This document shows, piece after piece, positions 32,389 through 40,794 of a stretch of DNA of 64,000 nucleotides. The stretch's first letter is position 1. Each line of letters opens with the position of its first letter. The stretch spans positions 992,001 through 1,056,000 of the forward strand of contig NZ_JBHVQN010000001.1 in NCBI RefSeq assembly GCF_042886615.1. Reading direction: 5' to 3'. Position numbers and translations under genes: made by a program. This DNA is from Gottfriedia sp042886615. GTDB lineage: Bacteria; Bacillota; Bacilli; Bacillales; Bacillaceae_G. The notes under the pieces were generated by a model that worked only from the letters and a program-made list of their open reading frames with translations, searched no databases and was not told the DNA's origin.

Positions 32389-34023
32389 ATGAAAAAGAAG
32401 GTATCGTATTTTCTATCTTTATCTGTTGCTGTGAGCATGCTTTTAACTGCATGTAACTCAGACAAATCAAATGAAGGTAAAAAAGAAACAGCAAAAGCAA
32501 AACCACAAGTATTAAACTTACTAGGCGGAGCTGAACTACCAAGTTTAGATTCAAGTACTAGTACAGATGCTGAATCTTTCAATGTTTTAGGTAACATTAT
32601 GGAAGGTCTAAACGTATTAGGTAAAGATGATGCAGTACAACCTGGTATCGCAGAATCTTTTGATAAATCAGCTGATGGTTTAACTTATACATTCCACTTA
32701 CGTGATGCTAAATGGTCTAATGGTGACCCAGTAACTGCAGGAGACTTCGTTTACGGTTGGAAACGTGCTGCAGATCCTAAAAATGCATCTGAGTATGCAT
32801 TCATGTTGAATGTATTACAAAACGGTGAAGATGTTACTACTGGTAAAAAACCAGTTGATCAATTAGGAGTTAAAGCTGTTGATGATAAAACTTTAGAAGT
32901 TACATTAGCAAAAGCTATTCCTTATTTTGATTCTTTAGTAACTTTCCCAACATTCTTACCATTAAATCAAAAATATGTTGAATCTCAAGGCAAAAACTAT
33001 GGTTTAGAAGCATCTAATTTAATCTTCAATGGTCCATTCGAATTATCAGAGTGGAAACATGATGAAAGCTACAAGTTAGTTAAAAACGCTGATTACTATG
33101 ATGCTAAAGACGTAAGCTTAAAAGAAATCAACTTTAAAATCGTAAAAGATCCACAAACTGCTGTAAACTTATATGAGTCTGGTGAAGTTGACCGTGCTGG
33201 TTTAACTGCAGAGTTTGTTGACAAATATAAATCTAGCCCTGACTACGGAACAACTAAAGAGCCAACTGTATTCTTCTTACGTGTAAACGAATCGAAAAAT
33301 CCAGCTCTTAAAAACGTTAACATCCGTAAAGCTTTAAACGAATCGTTTGATCGTGAAGCAATCACTAGCGTAATCTTAAATAACGGTTCAGTACCTTTAT
33401 ACGGATTAGCTCCAAGTAACTTCTTAGATGCTAACGGTAAAGACTTCCGTGATGCTTCTGGACAACTTGTAAAATACGATCCAGCTGATGCTAAAACATT
33501 ATGGGAACAAGGCTTAAAAGAAATCGGTAAGAAAGATGTTTCAATCGAATTATTAGGTTCAGATACTGAAACTAACAAAAAAATCAGTGAGTACCTACAA
33601 GGTGAATTCACTAAAAACTTACCAGGTTTAAAAATTAACATTAAATCAGTTCCATTTGCACAACAATTAGATTTAAACTCTAAGAAAGATTATGACATCT
33701 CATTCGGCGGATGGGGTCCAGACTACAAAGACCCAATGACATACTTCGATATGTGGACTAGTAAGAGCCCATTCAACCAAATGGGATTTGCTAACGCAGA
33801 CTATGATAAGTTAATCTCTCAAGCAGGTTCAGAGTTCTTATTAGATCCAACTAAGCGTTCTGATGCATTCTTACAAGCAGAGAAAATCTTAGTTCAAGAC
33901 AATGCAGCAATTCTTCCAATTTACCAACGTGCGATTGCATACGTTATGAAGCCAAAAGTAACTGGATTAATTGAGCATGCATTTGGACCAGATTACACTT
34001 ACAAAAACGTTGTAATTAAATAA
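32389..34023 (+). CDS. Oligopeptide-binding lipoprotein, OppA/DppE family, copy 2
   Basis: 544 residues. Lipobox SMLLTAC gives Cys22. It aligns with copy 1 throughout: GLTYTFHLRDAKWSNGDPVT, GDFVYGWKRAADPKNASEY and YDISFGGWGPDYKDP. GGGGAGG precedes the ATG. Codon use favours C-ending Asn, Phe and Tyr codons (AAC, TTC, TAC) more than its neighbours, the pattern expected of a strongly expressed gene. Like copy 1 it has no linked permease. The tandem pair, each with its own promoter and terminator, suggests divergent peptide ranges or expression. Confidence 0.9.
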   Translation: MKKKVSYFLSLSVAVSMLLTACNSDKSNEGKKETAKAKPQVLNLLGGAELPSLDSSTSTDAESFNVLGNIMEGLNVLGKDDAVQPGIAESFDKSADGLTYTFHLRDAKWSNGDPVTAGDFVYGWKRAADPKNASEYAFMLNVLQNGEDVTTGKKPVDQLGVKAVDDKTLEVTLAKAIPYFDSLVTFPTFLPLNQKYVESQGKNYGLEASNLIFNGPFELSEWKHDESYKLVKNADYYDAKDVSLKEINFKIVKDPQTAVNLYESGEVDRAGLTAEFVDKYKSSPDYGTTKEPTVFFLRVNESKNPALKNVNIRKALNESFDREAITSVILNNGSVPLYGLAPSNFLDANGKDFRDASGQLVKYDPADAKTLWEQGLKEIGKKDVSIELLGSDTETNKKISEYLQGEFTKNLPGLKINIKSVPFAQQLDLNSKKDYDISFGGWGPDYKDPMTYFDMWTSKSPFNQMGFANADYDKLISQAGSEFLLDPTKRSDAFLQAEKILVQDNAAILPIYQRAIAYVMKPKVTGLIEHAFGPDYTYKNVVIK

Positions 34024-34035
34024 TTAAGAAATGAT

Positions 34036-34083
34036 AAAAGGCTGTTCTAATGTCAGGTCACTGACTTGGACAGCCTTTTTTTA
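34036..34083 (+). terminator. Terminator of oppA copy 2
   Basis: AAAAGGCTGT pairs with ACAGCCTTTTTTT, with an inner GTCA/TGAC stem. Confidence 0.85.
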
Positions 34084-34188
34084 TATGAAATAAGTTACTT
34101 TCTCTGGAGGATTTCTTTATTTTGACATATTTTATCTTCCTATGTATTATCATTGTAGTACAAGTTGTTTTTGAGAGGGGGGATCCTA

Positions 34189-34785
34189 TTGACAAATATC
34201 ATACATCAAATATTAGAATTTTTTGCGTCATTAGGATATTTAGGGGTAGCATTAGGATTAATGATAGAGGTTATTCCGAGCGAGATTGTTTTAGCATATG
34301 CTGGTTATCTTGTAGCCGGAGGGCATATAAATTTTGTAGGTGCTTTAGTAGCAGGAGTAATAGGGGGAACTATTGCACAATTATTTTTATATTGGCTAGG
34401 TTATTTCGGTGGTCGCCCAATTATTGAAAAATATGGTAAATATATTCTAATTAATAAGCATCACCTTGATTTAGCAGAAAAATGGTTTTCAAAATATGGC
34501 GTGGGAGTAGTGTTTACGGCTCGCTTTATTCCAGTTGTTAGACATGCCATTTCGATTCCAGCTGGATTAGCTAAGATGCCAGTAAGTAAATTTACACTTT
34601 ATACAGTTCTTGCAATCATTCCTTGGTCTATATTATTTATCAAAATAGGTGAGAAATTAGGTAAAAACTGGGAAACTGCTAAAGAGGTTTTAGCTCCATA
34701 TACCCCGATGTTAATCATTATTGCGATCGCCCTATTTGTTGTATATTTTTTAATAAAAAAATTAGTGGCAAAAGGTAGAAAATAA
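34189..34785 (+). CDS. DedA-family membrane protein
   Basis: 198 residues with about five membrane segments. The family motifs are visible: an acidic residue in helix 1 (GLMIEVIPSEIVLAYAG), the G-rich region GVIGGTIAQLFLYWLGYFGG, and ARFIPVVRHAISIPAG with the paired arginines. DedA proteins take part in undecaprenyl-phosphate or phospholipid flipping and membrane homeostasis. The start is TTG at 34189, seven bases after GGGGGG; a TTG at 34165 has no ribosome-binding site. Probably monocistronic. Confidence 0.88.
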   Translation: MTNIIHQILEFFASLGYLGVALGLMIEVIPSEIVLAYAGYLVAGGHINFVGALVAGVIGGTIAQLFLYWLGYFGGRPIIEKYGKYILINKHHLDLAEKWFSKYGVGVVFTARFIPVVRHAISIPAGLAKMPVSKFTLYTVLAIIPWSILFIKIGEKLGKNWETAKEVLAPYTPMLIIIAIALFVVYFLIKKLVAKGRK

Positions 34786-34854
34786 AAAAAATATGATTTG
34801 TTTTACATTATATTACATATAATATGATAAATTTCAATTGGAAGGATGAATTTT

Positions 34855-35040
34855 ATGTATTCTATGTCGTATGATGCATTAAAATCTGATTTATCAAATA
34901 CTCTTTCAAATGTTCAGAATCAATTGAATACGGAAGATTATTCATTACATACAAAAGAGCAATTACAAAGTCAGTTAGAAGTTTATCAATACATTGATGA
35001 ATTAAGTGATATGCATTATTTCTATAAAAGCGGATACTAA
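34855..35040 (+). CDS. Hypothetical 61-residue helical protein
   Basis: Two predicted helices (DALKSDLSNTLSNVQNQL and TKEQLQSQLEVYQYIDELSD), rich in Gln, Asn and Ser, with an aromatic C-terminus (MHYFYKSGY). No membrane segment. GGAAGG precedes the ATG at 34855; an ATG at 34846 lies on that site. A terminator follows immediately. Not recognised. Confidence 0.6.
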   Translation: MYSMSYDALKSDLSNTLSNVQNQLNTEDYSLHTKEQLQSQLEVYQYIDELSDMHYFYKSGY

Positions 35041-35042
35041 AA

Positions 35043-35073
35043 AATAGGTCACTATAAGTGGCCTTTTTCTTTA
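35043..35073 (+). terminator. Terminator of the 61-residue gene
   Basis: AGGTCAC, TATAA, GTGGCCTTTTTC, with a following T-rich tail. Confidence 0.75.
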
Positions 35074-35110
35074 TTTGTGAATAGTATAAATGCTCACTAA
35101 AATAGCCACA

Positions 35111-35124
35111 CGAAAGCGCTTGAT
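35111..35124 (+). promoter_or_regulatory. Possible cre-like site upstream of corA
   Basis: CGAAAGCGCTTGAT matches 12 of 14 positions of TGWAARCGYTWNCW, with a strong AAGCGCTT core. Short palindromic cores of this kind arise by chance, so the call is weak. Confidence 0.3.
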
Positions 35125-35227
35125 TATTAGAAAATAGACTTTCTTTTTAATAAAGGTTGAAACATATAAAAATGTTTCGTATGCTATTATTGTGTAGTTT
35201 TTGTTTTAGAATTAGAGGTGAATTAAG

Positions 35228-36169
35228 ATGCTAAATTTTTATCTTTCAGATGCACAAGGGAAACTAAATCAGGTCGATGTTATTGAGAAAGGTTGTTGGA
35301 TCAATGCGATCAATCCAACAGAACAAGAAATTCAATATCTAGTTCAAAAATTAGACTTAGATTTAGATTTTATCAAAGACCCACTTGATGATGAAGAACG
35401 TTCAAGGATAGAGGTTGAAGGGGAACACACTCTAATTATTGTTGATATTCCAATTGTTGCTCATGATGATAATGGGCACACAATTTTTGATACAATACCA
35501 ATCGGGATGATTATTTCATCTAGCACTTTTGTCACAATCTGTTTAAGTGAAAATCCAATCTTTGAACGATTTATTTACCAAAAAGTAAAAGGATTTTTTA
35601 CTTTTAAAAAGACTAGATTTGCACTTCAACTATTGCATACGACATCATCATATTATTTACGTTATCTTAAACAAATTAATCGCAAAACAAATGAAATTGA
35701 AGCTGAATTACATCAATCCACGAGAAATCAAGAGTTATTTACAATGCTGAACCTTGAAAAAAGTCTTGTTTATTTTACTACTTCACTTAAATCAAATAAA
35801 ATCGTCATGCAAAAAATTCTTAAAGGGAATATTTTAAAAATGTATGAAGATGATGAAGATTTATTAGAAGATGTAATTATCGAAAATAAACAGGCAATAG
35901 AGATGGCAGAAGTTTATAGTAATATCTTAAGTGGAATGATGAATACATTTGCTTCAGTTATCTCAAATAATTTAAATATTGTAATGAAATTTTTAACTTC
36001 TATTACAATTATTTTATCAATCCCAACAATGGTTTCTAGTTTTTATGGGATGAACGTTGATCATATTCCATTAGCAAATATACCACATGCGTTTCCAATT
36101 GTAATTGGTATATCTGCAATATTATCAACAACAATTGCACTAATATTTTGGAAAAAAAGGTACTTTTAA
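35228..36169 (+). CDS. corA: CorA-family divalent metal transporter
   Basis: 313 residues. The large N-terminal cytosolic domain and long stalk helix are followed by two C-terminal transmembrane helices with the signature YGMN at the end of TM1 (FYGMNVDHIPL). CorA pentamers take up Mg(II) and sometimes Co, Ni or Zn. AGAGGTG precedes the ATG. It is followed on the same strand by a YcgR-type permease and its partner. The terminator at 36168 separates them, though read-through is possible. Confidence 0.9.
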   Translation: MLNFYLSDAQGKLNQVDVIEKGCWINAINPTEQEIQYLVQKLDLDLDFIKDPLDDEERSRIEVEGEHTLIIVDIPIVAHDDNGHTIFDTIPIGMIISSSTFVTICLSENPIFERFIYQKVKGFFTFKKTRFALQLLHTTSSYYLRYLKQINRKTNEIEAELHQSTRNQELFTMLNLEKSLVYFTTSLKSNKIVMQKILKGNILKMYEDDEDLLEDVIIENKQAIEMAEVYSNILSGMMNTFASVISNNLNIVMKFLTSITIILSIPTMVSSFYGMNVDHIPLANIPHAFPIVIGISAILSTTIALIFWKKRYF

Positions 36170-36211
36170 CTCACAAAGCCGCCGGTTATTCGGAGGTTTT
36201 GTGAGTTTTCA
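36168..36211 (+). terminator. Terminator of corA
   Basis: AACTCACAAA pairs with TTTGTGAGTT around an inner GCC/GGT region. The right arm ends in TTTTC. Confidence 0.75.
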
Positions 36212-36238
36212 TTTTTAAAAGTACATGGGAGAGAGATT

Positions 36239-37120
36239 ATGAGTACGAATTTTTATCATTCGTTTTTACAAATGAATACGATCTTTATTTCGATAGTAGT
36301 TGAAGCACTGCCATTTATTTTAATTGGTGTTTTTATATCGGGGATCATTCAAATATTTATTACTGAGGAAATGTTATCTAAGTTAATACCAAAGAATAGA
36401 TATCTAGCAGTATTAGTAGCTATTTTATTGGGATTTATTTTCCCAGGTTGTGAGTGTGGAATTGTACCAATTGTAAGTAGGTTGATAAAAAAAGGTGTGC
36501 CACACTATGTAGCGGTCGCGTTCATGTTAACAGGGCCGATCATTAACCCAATTGTACTGTTTGCAACATTTATTGCATTTGGTAATAATATTGAAATGGT
36601 TATTTATCGTGCTGGAGCTGCTATGATCATTGCTTATATTATTGGTATCGTATTATCCTATTTAAAAATTGAGAATCCATTAAAACACGATTTAGTTACA
36701 ATTCCGGTTGATCATTCAATTCCTGCTAGGAAAAAATTATGGAGTGTTTGTGTACATGCTATAGAAGAATTTTTCTCTATGGGTAAGTTTTTAATTTTAG
36801 GCGCATTTATTGCAGCATTCGTACAAACATTTATTCCAACTTCAACGTTAATGCATATAGGTAATGGACAAGTTGCTAGTATTCTAGTAATGATGGCATT
36901 AGCCTTTATTTTATCTCTTTGTTCTGAGGCTGATGCATTCGTAGCATCTTCATTTCAAAGTACGTTTTCTTTAAACTCAATCGTTGCGTTTATGGTTATT
37001 GGTCCAATGATCGATATAAAAAATACATTAATGTTATTCCAACATTTCAAAAGTCGATATGTATTCATTATTATTGGGTTAGTTATTGTATTAACGTTTT
37101 TCACAACATTACTCATTTAA
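36239..37120 (+). CDS. ycgR: Permease of the DUF318/YcgR family
   Basis: 293 residues with about eight membrane helices in two halves. The family's signature is PGCECGIVPI, with CxC in a membrane loop, and LTGPIINPIV; the second half has the matching LCSEADAFVASSF and IGPMIDIKN. The family is thought to move metals or small ions, but no substrate is proven. The ATG at 36239 has GGGAGAG upstream. It is followed 12 bases later by its usual partner, the TIGR03943 protein, as in B. subtilis ycgR-ycgQ. Confidence 0.85.
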   Translation: MSTNFYHSFLQMNTIFISIVVEALPFILIGVFISGIIQIFITEEMLSKLIPKNRYLAVLVAILLGFIFPGCECGIVPIVSRLIKKGVPHYVAVAFMLTGPIINPIVLFATFIAFGNNIEMVIYRAGAAMIIAYIIGIVLSYLKIENPLKHDLVTIPVDHSIPARKKLWSVCVHAIEEFFSMGKFLILGAFIAAFVQTFIPTSTLMHIGNGQVASILVMMALAFILSLCSEADAFVASSFQSTFSLNSIVAFMVIGPMIDIKNTLMLFQHFKSRYVFIIIGLVIVLTFFTTLLI

Positions 37121-37132
37121 GGGAGAATCAAT

Positions 37133-38029
37133 ATGGCAAGAGCATATGTACTATTAGGATTTACCTTCTTTTTAATGCAATTGCATATTAAAGGTACGAT
37201 CTCAAAATATATTAATATGAAATACTCTTATTTATCTCTGACAGCTGGGATATTATTTGCATTTCTAACTTTAATTCAAGTAATTCATACTTTAAGAACG
37301 AGTCATGATGAAGATGAAGAGCATAGCCACGATCATGACCACGACCATAGCCACCATCATGATCATAATTGTAATCATACTTGTGTTCATGGACATGTTC
37401 ATAAAGAAGCTAAGGGCTTTAAAAAGTTTTTAAATGGCTTAGTTTTCATCTTTCCATTGTTTACCGGTATATTTTTACCAGTTGCAACTTTGGACTCTAC
37501 GATTGTACAAGCAAAAGGGTTTCATTTCCCTGTTTCAGAACCGGGTAATAATGATCCTTTTATGCAAAGGCAATATTTAAAGCCTGATTTAAGTATTTAC
37601 TATGGGCAAGAAGGATATCAAAAATTAATTAAACAAGAATCAAAAGAATATATAAATAAAAAAAGCATCGTCCTAAATGATTATGACTTTCTTAAAGGAA
37701 TGGAAGTTTTATATGATGAGCCTGGAAAATATTTAGGAAAGCAATTAACTTATAAAGGCTTTATTTATCATGAAAAAGGATTAAAGAAAAATCAGGTTTT
37801 CTTATTTAGATTTGGAATTATTCACTGTGTTGCCGATTCCGGTGTGTATGGAGTGCTAATTGATTTACCTGATGGACAAACGTTTAAAAATGATCAATGG
37901 ATTGAAGCTACTGGTAATATACAACAAATGTACTATCAACCATTTAAAGTAAATATTCCTTATTTAGACGTCACTAATATTAAGGAAATACAACCACCAA
38001 AAGATGAATATGTATACCGTAACAAGTAA
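37133..38029 (+). CDS. ycgQ: TIGR03943-family membrane protein with histidine-rich loop (YcgQ-like)
   Basis: 298 residues. Two N-terminal membrane helices, then a metal-binding-like loop packed with His and Asp at about 60-95 (HSHDHDHDHSHHHDHNCNH and following CVHGHVHK), a third and a fourth helix, and an extracellular domain at about 130-298. The downstream domain includes LTYKGFIYHEKG and RFGIIHCVADSG, typical of the family. The His/Asp/Cys loop suggests binding of Zn, Ni or a similar ion. With YcgR it probably forms a two-component membrane complex. GGGAG precedes the ATG. Confidence 0.85.
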   Translation: MARAYVLLGFTFFLMQLHIKGTISKYINMKYSYLSLTAGILFAFLTLIQVIHTLRTSHDEDEEHSHDHDHDHSHHHDHNCNHTCVHGHVHKEAKGFKKFLNGLVFIFPLFTGIFLPVATLDSTIVQAKGFHFPVSEPGNNDPFMQRQYLKPDLSIYYGQEGYQKLIKQESKEYINKKSIVLNDYDFLKGMEVLYDEPGKYLGKQLTYKGFIYHEKGLKKNQVFLFRFGIIHCVADSGVYGVLIDLPDGQTFKNDQWIEATGNIQQMYYQPFKVNIPYLDVTNIKEIQPPKDEYVYRNK

Positions 38030-38057
38030 AATGAGCCTAATTGGCTCATTTTTTTTA
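38027..38057 (+). terminator. Terminator of the ycgRQ pair
   Basis: AAAATGAGCC, TAATT, GGCTCATTTTTTTT. Confidence 0.9.
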
Positions 38058-38247
38058 ACTTTTTAGGATAAACAACTAACAAATTCTTATAAAAAAGACT
38101 ACTTTTGAAATTTCATTTACCGTAATAAAATTAAAAATAGAAAAATAATATAAAAAACTTGTTCATATCTAGACATGTACACATTCAATTTTAAAATTTC
38201 TACGTATGTTATAAATGTACAATAAATAATTATAGAGGTGTTCTTAA

Positions 38248-38727
38248 ATGTGGGGATTTTGTGGTTGCAATCGTAGAAGAGAAGAAAGAGAAGAAGTATC
38301 TCCAGTAAGAGATATGAGAGAGTTTGTTGAAGTTCGTAGACCATGTAATGACTGTGATTGTCATAGAGATCATGACAATGATAGAGTAATGAATGAAAAT
38401 ATGAATAATAGCCATAACAGAAACAGAAATATGAACGAAAACAGAAATATGAACGAAAACAGAAATATGAACGAAAACAGAAACATGAACGAAAATAGAA
38501 ACATGAATGAAAACAGAAACATGAACGAAAACAGAAACAGAAACGAAAACAGAAATATGAGTAATAATAGACGAAGTGGATGTAGAAGAAATAGAAATAT
38601 GAATAATAGTATGGTATCGCCAGCAACTAGCTCATTTTGTGATACTCAATTAGAAGCTGCAAGAAATAGTTGTGTTGCAAATCCGTTTACAGTATTCAAT
38701 CGTTGCAACAATAATAATAATATGTAA
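38248..38727 (+). CDS. Asn/Arg/Met-rich repeat protein, possible spore-surface or coat protein
   Basis: 159 residues. The N-terminus is Cys- and Arg-rich (MWGFCGCNRRREEREE, then CNDCDCHRDHDNDR). The centre holds six hexapeptides MNENRN and a seventh, RNENRN (residues about 62-103). The C-terminus contains CDTQLEAARNSCVANPF and an Asn tail. No membrane helix. Cysteine clusters and low complexity resemble bacillar coat or exosporium proteins, which crosslink or self-assemble; this is analogy only. AGAGGTG precedes the ATG, and the next gene (SpoIIP-like) is a sporulation gene. Confidence 0.65.
   Translation: MWGFCGCNRRREEREEVSPVRDMREFVEVRRPCNDCDCHRDHDNDRVMNENMNNSHNRNRNMNENRNMNENRNMNENRNMNENRNMNENRNMNENRNRNENRNMSNNRRSGCRRNRNMNNSMVSPATSSFCDTQLEAARNSCVANPFTVFNRCNNNNNM
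38431..38556 (+). repeat. Seven tandem 18-bp repeats within the Asn/Arg/Met-rich gene
   Basis: Units begin at 38431, 38449, 38467, 38485, 38503, 38521 and 38539. The consensus is ATGAACGAAAACAGAAA(C/T). Variants are mostly third-base changes, and the last unit starts AGA. The unit length is a multiple of three, so copy number can change without a frameshift. Confidence 0.9.
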
Positions 38728-38965
38728 TTTATTAAAAAAAGAGCTTTTACACTAATTGATTGCGAATTTTTTTATGAGGTGTCTTTTAGGGCATCTCTTT
38801 TTTTACGAATCAAAATTCTAATAAAATTCGTAAATGAGAGTGGAGTTCGAACAATTTAATATTTTAATCACATTCTTTTATAGTAGTAGAGTAATTAATA
38901 GGATTTAATAATTTTTTCATTCTATTTTATAGAGCTTGTACATACGATTTATTAGAGGTGATTTA

Positions 38966-40093
38966 ATGAGACAATCAATATATATAAAATCTATTAATCT
39001 TAAACGTGTAACGGCAAGTGTCTTTGTGGGCATTGTCTTATTATTTTTGTTAGCGAGTTTATTTGTGACATCAATGAAAAATACTAAATCATATTATGTG
39101 CATCAATGGTTTGAAAAAATGAGCTATGAAGGATTTATTAAAGCGTTTGAATATGAAAATGGTCATTTTAAGGTAGGTGACGATTCTACTAAAAGTGGAC
39201 AACCTATCGGTAATATACTTTTTTCATTTATTACAAATATTAGACTGTACGATCCAAAAAGTTTATTAGTGCATGAAATATCTAGTATGACAAAATTTGA
39301 AAATAATATATTAGTTGCTGGAGAAGGTATTGATTTTACGAATCTCCCAATAGAATCAAGCTTAACACTCGATGAAATTAACCAAGATCCAACTGTTAAA
39401 GATCCAGTGAATGAACCAATTAAAAATCCAGCAAATCCTCCTTCAAAAACTACAAATGGAAAAGATGTCTTTTTTATTTACCACACACATAGCTGGGAAT
39501 CATTTTTACCTTTAATCCCAGGTGCAAAGTCGCCAAATCAAGCTTCTTCTCCAAAAGTAAATGTAAGTTTATTAGGTGAACGATTGAAAAAGAATTTAGA
39601 AGCAAATGGAATTGGTGCGATTGACGATAAAACAAATATTGGAGCTGAATTAACGAAAAGAAATTGGAATTGGGGAAGTTCATATAAAATGTCTAGATTG
39701 GTTGTACAAGATGCGCTTTCTCAAGATCAAGATTTAAATTATCTTATTGACATACATCGTGATGATCAAAGAAAAAATGTGACAACTACTGAGATTAATG
39801 GTCAAAAATACGCAAAGCTATACTTTATAGTTGGAGTTGAAAACAAAAATTATAGAAAGAACTTAGCGTTAGCTAAAGATTTAAATAGTGAAATTATGAA
39901 ATTTAACAAAGGTTTAACAAGGGGAATATTTAGTAAAAACTATAAACAAGGAAATGGAATTTATAACCAAGATTTATCGCCACACTCAATATTAATCGAA
40001 GTAGGAGGAGTCGATAATACATTACCTGAACTTTATAGAACAATTGACTTGCTCTCAGATATATTGAGCAAATACTATTGGGATCATCAATAG
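38966..40093 (+). CDS. SpoIIP-family stage II sporulation peptidoglycan hydrolase
   Basis: 375 residues. N-terminal cytoplasmic stub and one membrane helix (FVGIVLLFLLASLFVTS), then an extracellular region. The SpoIIP catalytic motifs are visible: YHTHSWESFLP (metal His), LIDIHRDDQRKN (second His) and SILIEVGGVDNT (Glu). SpoIIP is an amidase and endopeptidase that, with SpoIID and SpoIIM, drives septal thinning and engulfment. In B. subtilis spoIIP sits behind gpr; gpr is not here, so this may be a second copy. AGAGGTG precedes the ATG at 38966. Confidence 0.85.
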   Translation: MRQSIYIKSINLKRVTASVFVGIVLLFLLASLFVTSMKNTKSYYVHQWFEKMSYEGFIKAFEYENGHFKVGDDSTKSGQPIGNILFSFITNIRLYDPKSLLVHEISSMTKFENNILVAGEGIDFTNLPIESSLTLDEINQDPTVKDPVNEPIKNPANPPSKTTNGKDVFFIYHTHSWESFLPLIPGAKSPNQASSPKVNVSLLGERLKKNLEANGIGAIDDKTNIGAELTKRNWNWGSSYKMSRLVVQDALSQDQDLNYLIDIHRDDQRKNVTTTEINGQKYAKLYFIVGVENKNYRKNLALAKDLNSEIMKFNKGLTRGIFSKNYKQGNGIYNQDLSPHSILIEVGGVDNTLPELYRTIDLLSDILSKYYWDHQ

Positions 40094-40109
40094 TGTAATT
40101 AACTGATAA

Positions 40110-40150
40110 GAAGACCGTGAAAAGAAAGTACTTTTCATGGTCTTTTTTTC
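40110..40150 (+). terminator. Terminator of the SpoIIP-family gene
   Basis: AAGACC.TGAAAAG, AAAGTA, CTTTTCA.GGTCTTTTTTT. Confidence 0.85.
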
Positions 40151-40265
40151 CTTATTCTTTTAATTCCTATTGCCTGTTCAATTAAACTCTCTTTCATAAC
40201 CATCAGTAAATTGTAAAGAATAGATACTAAATAATTTGATAAAACCTTAAGATGGAGGATTAGAA

Positions 40266-40649
40266 ATGAAAAGAGGATTTATTACCATACTATTAATGTG
40301 CTTAATTGCGACATCAAAACCGGCAAATGCATTTGCGGTACAAAATGAAGTATTAGAAGATGCAGTGTTATCAATTCTTTTTCCTAGTATAAATAACCGT
40401 TTATATAAAATGTTCGGTCCAGGAGAACAATATAATTGTGCGACAATCACAAATATAAAAAAGAAATATAATGGTACATACGTATTCGGAGCAACAATTC
40501 AATTAATTGCATATAAACAAGATCAACAACCACCCTACACTCTTGTTAAATTTAATTTTTCAAATGATGACGGTGAATGGAGTATTCGCTCTGTTACGAA
40601 AGAACCAATTCAAACAAAAACTACATCTTTATGTAGGCCTCCTGTATAA
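40266..40649 (+). CDS. Secreted DUF3888-family protein
   Basis: 127 residues. Signal peptide MKRGFITILLMCLIATSKPA with probable cleavage after ANA. The mature part starts FAVQNEVLEDAVLSILFPS, which fits the DUF3888 family of small secreted bacillar proteins of unknown role. A Cys pair (YNCATI and SLCRPP) could form a disulfide. GGAGG precedes the ATG. Monocistronic. Confidence 0.75.
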   Translation: MKRGFITILLMCLIATSKPANAFAVQNEVLEDAVLSILFPSINNRLYKMFGPGEQYNCATITNIKKKYNGTYVFGATIQLIAYKQDQQPPYTLVKFNFSNDDGEWSIRSVTKEPIQTKTTSLCRPPV

Positions 40650-40794
40650 CATTATTTTTGAGGTAGAGCATAAGGTGTTTTGGTAAATAATGTAAGAAAA
40701 AATTAGGTAAAAAGAATTAAATTAATCATTTTTGATGATAAATTTAGTATAAAGTATGATATGATAAAGAAAAAAATTAAAGGTGGCAATATCG

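Noticed and set aside
33243..33641. A 132-residue minus-strand ORF within the second oppA-like gene
   Set aside because: Shadow of a well-conserved coding frame; no ribosome-binding site or independent support.
36212..36238. A separate strong promoter between corA and ycgR
   Set aside because: No -35/-10 pair fits in the 27 bases after the corA terminator, so ycgRQ probably depends on read-through or a promoter inside corA.
38431..38556. Regularly spaced short repeats that might suggest a CRISPR array
   Set aside because: The 18-bp units are contiguous, without spacers, and encode an in-frame hexapeptide.
38117..38626. A 169-residue minus-strand ORF rich in Cys, Phe, Ser and Tyr
   Set aside because: It is the antisense of the MNENRN repeat gene; its odd composition comes from reading the 18-bp repeats backwards, and it lacks a ribosome-binding site.
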